DNA from: CAZCBJ01 sp964496705
GTDB taxonomy: Bacteria > Chloroflexota > Anaerolineae > Anaerolineales > Anaerolineaceae
Direction: 5' to 3'
DNA length: 17,303 nucleotides
Assembly (NCBI GenBank): GCA_964496705.1
Contig: CAZCBJ010000070.1
Coordinates: 1-17,303, forward strand
Both the position numbers and the translations under genes were made by a program. The notes beneath the pieces are model-generated. The model ran no database searches. It saw only the letters and a list, made by a program, of their open reading frames with translations, and had not been told where the DNA came from. This document shows, one piece after another, positions 14,789-17,303 of the stretch; positions within the stretch are counted from its first letter, which is position 1; each line of letters starts with the position of its first letter.

Positions 14789-15556
14789 ATGCTCAATATT
14801 CGCTCCCTTTCGGCGGCTTACGGTGAACGGCAGGTGCTGCACGAACTGACCCTGGAATTGCCTTCTGGGCAGGTGCTGGCGGTGATCGGACCCAACGGAG
14901 CGGGCAAATCCACCCTGATCCGCGTTCTGTCGGGGGTGCTCCCGCCGCGTTCAGGCGAGATACTGGTGGATGGAAGGGATGTGCGGCGCATGACCGCTCA
15001 GCAGCGGGCGCGCATGATGGCGGTGGTGCCGCAGGCGGTGCAGCTTCCGCCGGCGTTCAGCGGCGGGGAGATGGTGCTGATGGGCCGTACGCCGCATCTC
15101 AACTGGCTCGGGCAAACCTCCGACCACGATGAACAGATTGTGCGCCAGTCGATGGAGCGCACCGACACACTGGAATTGGCGGAACGGCGGGTGGGCGAGC
15201 TGTCGGGCGGCGAGCAGCAGCGTCTGCTGCTGGCGCGCGCGCTGGCTCAGGACGCGCCGGTGCTGTTGATGGATGAGCCAACAGCCCACCTGGACCTGCA
15301 ATACCAGGTCAGTTTGCTCTCGCTCATCCAGGAACTGGCCCGCCGCGATCAGTTGGCGGTGCTGCTGGTGTTGCACGATCTCAATTTGGCGGCGCGCTAC
15401 GCCGACCGGATTGCACTGCTGGTGAAGGGCGAGTTGCGCGCGCTGGGCAACCCTAAGGAAGTGCTGCAAGCTGACCTGCTCAGCCAGGCGTATCATACGC
15501 CGCTCAAAGTGCTCTCGGGAGTGGATGGAGAAGCGCTGGTGGTGCTGCCGAAGTAA
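14789..15556 (+). CDS. btuD: Cobalamin ABC transporter ATP-binding protein
   Basis: The 255-residue ATPase has all ABC motifs: Walker A GPNGAGKS (34-41), a Q-loop in VVPQAV (80-85), signature LSGGEQQR (138-145), Walker B VLLMDE (158-163), D-loop HLDL and switch His196 in LVLHDLN. It belongs to the FecE/BtuD group that powers FecCD-type permeases. The chosen ATG lies 4 nt after the permease stop, behind GGTGAG; an in-frame ATG 60 nt up lies inside the permease gene and would add non-family residues. No clear terminator was seen in the 111 nt that follow. Confidence 0.9.
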   Translation: MLNIRSLSAAYGERQVLHELTLELPSGQVLAVIGPNGAGKSTLIRVLSGVLPPRSGEILVDGRDVRRMTAQQRARMMAVVPQAVQLPPAFSGGEMVLMGRTPHLNWLGQTSDHDEQIVRQSMERTDTLELAERRVGELSGGEQQRLLLARALAQDAPVLLMDEPTAHLDLQYQVSLLSLIQELARRDQLAVLLVLHDLNLAARYADRIALLVKGELRALGNPKEVLQADLLSQAYHTPLKVLSGVDGEALVVLPK

Positions 15557-15605
15557 GCGCCAATTGAGGGAAAAAAGGTCACAAGGAAGTGGGGTGCCTA
15601 AATTC

Positions 15606-15635
15606 TTGTTACCTGTGAGGCTGAAACGGTATAAT
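15606..15635 (+). promoter_or_regulatory. Promoter for the MoaD-like / hydrolase pair
   Basis: TTGTTA (15606-15611) and a perfect TATAAT (15630-15635) are 18 nt apart. Transcription would start near 15642, some 26 nt before the ATG at 15668. Confidence 0.62.
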
Positions 15636-15667
15636 ATCTGTATCTCACCCCATGAAATGAGGGCTTG

Positions 15668-15946
15668 ATGCAAGTCAACCTTTTCGCCACCTTTCGATTA
15701 CACGCCGGAGTGAAATCCTTCAATCTGGATTTGCCCGCCAACGCCTCGGTGCGCCAGGCAGTGCTGGAAATCATTCTGCGCTACCCGGTGCTGCAAAAGG
15801 ACTGGCTCGATCAGGGCGGAGATTTGCATGCACATGTGCACATCTTCGTGGATGGAAATGATGTGAACACACTGCCGGAGGGCATGGATACGCGGTTGAA
15901 ATCGAATTCGGTGCTGGATTTCTTCCCGCCGGTAGCCGGAGGATAA
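15668..15946 (+). CDS. MoaD/ThiS family sulfur-carrier-like protein
   Basis: The 92-residue protein fits the beta-grasp fold: first strand MQVNLFATFR, SVRQAVLEIILRYP helix, HVHIFVDGNDVN, then the typical end VLDFFPPVAGG. The C-terminal Gly-Gly is the residue pair that in MoaD and ThiS is adenylated and carries thiocarboxylate sulfur. With no MoaE, MoeB, ThiF, ThiG or aldehyde oxidoreductase in the window, the pathway is unknown; molybdopterin synthesis, thiamine synthesis or tungsten-enzyme related roles are all possible. TGAGGG lies 4 nt before the ATG, with a TTG in frame directly before it. The alpha/beta hydrolase starts 4 nt downstream. Confidence 0.83.
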   Translation: MQVNLFATFRLHAGVKSFNLDLPANASVRQAVLEIILRYPVLQKDWLDQGGDLHAHVHIFVDGNDVNTLPEGMDTRLKSNSVLDFFPPVAGG

Positions 15947-15950
15947 GCGC

Positions 15951-16802
15951 ATGCAATCGTGTTTTGTGGCAGTTGACGGATTACGCATCCATTACTGGCA
16001 GGCTGGAACGCAAGGCAGCCCCGTGCTGCTGTTGCACGGCGGCGGCACCGATTCGGCGCGCCTTTCCTGGGAACCGATGCTCACCGCGCTGGCCGCCAAC
16101 CACCGCGTTTTTGCCCCGGACATGCCCGGCTACGGGGAAAGCCAGTTCAATTCAACCGCTGCTTGCACGCTGGCCGATTACCCCGGCTTCGTGGCACACT
16201 TCATGGATGCGCTGGGATTGGAGCGGGCCAGCCTGGGCGGTATTTCGATGGGTGGAGGCATCAGCCTGGGACTATGTCTGACCTACCCGCAGCGGGTGGA
16301 CAGATTGGTGTTGATCAACAGTTATGGACTGCAGGACAAGGCTCCTTATGCCTTTCTTTCTTACCTGATGGTGCAGATGCCGTGGTTGATCCGTTGGAGC
16401 TATGCCAGCATGCGCTCCAGCCGTTGGATGGCGCGCTGGGCGTTGCGCAGTATATTCTATTCCGCGCAGGCGATGGGCGAGGACCTGGTCGATCAAGTTT
16501 TTGAGGCGATCAAACATCCGCTGGCCGGCGAAGTGTTCCACCGTTTCCAGAGCAGCGAGCTGCTGCCTTCGCGCTTGCGCACGGTGTACATGCCCCGGTT
16601 GGGTGAAATCCAGCAACCAGTCCTGTTGATCCACGGTCAAAATGACACGCTGGTGCCGGTGCGTTATGCCCGCATGGCGCATGAGCGGCTGCCGGACTCT
16701 AGGCTGGAGGTCATCCCACAGTGCGGACACTGGGCGCAGCGCGAGAAGCCGGAGCTGGTCAACCGCCTGGTGACCGATTTTCTGGGTGGATCAGGTGGCT
16801 GA
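15951..16802 (+). CDS. Alpha/beta-fold hydrolase
   Basis: The 283-residue protein shows the full alpha/beta-hydrolase set. The oxyanion-hole motif HGGG is at 29-32. DMPGYGES lies at 57-64, the nucleophile elbow GISMGG at 97-102 (Ser99), the acid in HGQNDTLVP (Asp232) and the base in CGHWAQREKP (His260). A lid of helices rich in Trp and Met lies about 128-175. The pattern resembles the C-C bond hydrolase/esterase/haloperoxidase-like group; the substrate cannot be told. No signal peptide is visible, so it is cytoplasmic. It follows the MoaD-like gene by 4 nt and probably shares its message. Its last 44 nt overlap the 3' end of the opposing CofC-like gene. Confidence 0.9.
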   Translation: MQSCFVAVDGLRIHYWQAGTQGSPVLLLHGGGTDSARLSWEPMLTALAANHRVFAPDMPGYGESQFNSTAACTLADYPGFVAHFMDALGLERASLGGISMGGGISLGLCLTYPQRVDRLVLINSYGLQDKAPYAFLSYLMVQMPWLIRWSYASMRSSRWMARWALRSIFYSAQAMGEDLVDQVFEAIKHPLAGEVFHRFQSSELLPSRLRTVYMPRLGEIQQPVLLIHGQNDTLVPVRYARMAHERLPDSRLEVIPQCGHWAQREKPELVNRLVTDFLGGSGG

Positions 16803-17303
16803 CCAGGTTTAACTGGTCGGGACAATCCACATCCAATCCCAGGCGCTCAGAGTAGATGATGAAGCGTTTGGCGCCGGCTTGCCGCGCGGCTTCCTGGTGT
16901 TTCTGGAAGGAGTGGCTGCCAAAACGGTAACGGATGATGTCCGGGGGCAAGGTCAGCAGGATGTTGGTGCCGTGGCGGTGCTGGTCGGGGACGATCACCA
17001 CCACCGGAGGGCGTATGGCAGCTTGCAGCACCTGGTCGAGGCTGGCGGGGTTGAGCAGTGGCAGGTCGATGGGCACCACCAGCATGCCGCTCCCGCCGCG
17101 GCGCATCACCTCCAGGCTGGCGCGCCAAACCGAGCGGTTCAAACCGGATGCTTCCTTTTCTGGCAGTGGATAGGCACCGCGCGCAACCGCCACCTCCAGG
17201 ATGCGTTCTTCAGCGCTGACCACCAGCTTGCCGGCCAGGCCGTAGGTGGCGGACAGCACCGCCAGGGTGTGATCCAGCATAGCCAGCACCAATTGGGCGC
17301 GCT
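16759..17303 (-). CDS. cofC: 2-phospho-L-lactate guanylyltransferase-like protein (F420 pathway), N-terminus outside window
   Basis: The frame is open to the right edge, so the first few dozen residues, with the nucleotide-binding start, are missing; 181 codons are visible. The visible part matches the CofC/FbiD family: AMLDHTLAVL near the cut end, VPIDLPLL with a metal-binding-type Asp, then HGTNILL, FGSHSFQKH and the late LGLDVDCPDQL. In the family the enzyme joins GTP and 2-phospholactate (CofC) or phosphoenolpyruvate (FbiD) to make the precursor of coenzyme F420; which substrate is used cannot be read here. A TTG at 17292 could be taken for a start, but the family matches continue upstream of it. 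The gene meets the alpha/beta hydrolase gene tail to tail with a 44-nt overlap. No other F420 gene is visible. Confidence 0.82.
   Translation of the reverse strand, partial: RAQLVLAMLDHTLAVLSATYGLAGKLVVSAEERILEVAVARGAYPLPEKEASGLNRSVWRASLEVMRRGGSGMLVVPIDLPLLNPASLDQVLQAAIRPPVVVIVPDQHRHGTNILLTLPPDIIRYRFGSHSFQKHQEAARQAGAKRFIIYSERLGLDVDCPDQLNLVSHLIHPENRSPGG

Noticed and set aside
12756..15556. Iron-siderophore rather than cobalamin transporter
   Set aside because: Protein families alone allow it, but the cobalamin riboswitch directly upstream makes B12 uptake much more likely.

Overview
The window most probably comes from a Chloroflexota bacterium of the Anaerolineae type; this is an inference from gene content, not from a marker gene. 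Signs are the high G+C content, a lipoprotein and an anchored protein with Thr-Pro linkers, a DnaD-like protein next to a DnaC-like loader beside dnaB, a DUF151 protein, and a CofC-like F420 gene. No tRNA, rRNA, CRISPR array, insertion sequence or phage gene was seen. Twelve genes appear complete and two more are cut by the window edges at either end.

Region 1 (1-7973, minus strand) reads as one tightly spaced gene string. From its upstream end it holds an atypical OmpR-type response regulator, a 118-residue unknown protein, a class V aminotransferase of the cysteine-desulfurase-like group without the usual catalytic cysteine, a membrane-anchored C39-peptidase-like protein with TPRs, SbcD, SbcC, and the start of a glycosyltransferase. 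Gaps are 3-33 nt, and the last pair overlaps by 4 nt. SbcD and SbcC form a nuclease-ATPase complex for DNA ends. The functional link to the other members is not evident.

Region 2 (7974-8344) is a divergent intergenic stretch with a good sigma70-like promoter facing right. Region 3 (8345-12426, plus strand) is a replication cluster: a DUF151 (bifunctional nuclease family) protein, the replicative helicase DnaB, a DnaD-domain protein, and an unusual DnaC-type protein carrying two complete AAA+ ATPase modules behind a zinc finger. The last three genes plausibly form a helicase plus helicase-loading set.

Region 4 (12423-15556, plus strand) is a vitamin B12 uptake operon. A promoter overlapping the previous stop codon leads into a cobalamin riboswitch and an intrinsic terminator, followed by btuF-, btuC- and btuD-like genes for a lipoprotein, a permease and an ATPase. 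High cobalamin should end transcription before the transporter genes.

Region 5 (15606-17303) has its own promoter, a MoaD/ThiS-like small protein ending in Gly-Gly, and an alpha/beta hydrolase 4 nt behind it. A convergent CofC-like gene (F420 side-chain guanylyltransferase) overlaps the hydrolase 3' end by 44 nt and runs off the right edge.

The most unusual item is the tandem-AAA+ helicase-loader protein. Also worth a look are the degenerate receiver of the regulator, the Cys-less desulfurase-like enzyme, the MoaD-hydrolase pair, and a possible leaderless promoter at the C39/TPR gene.
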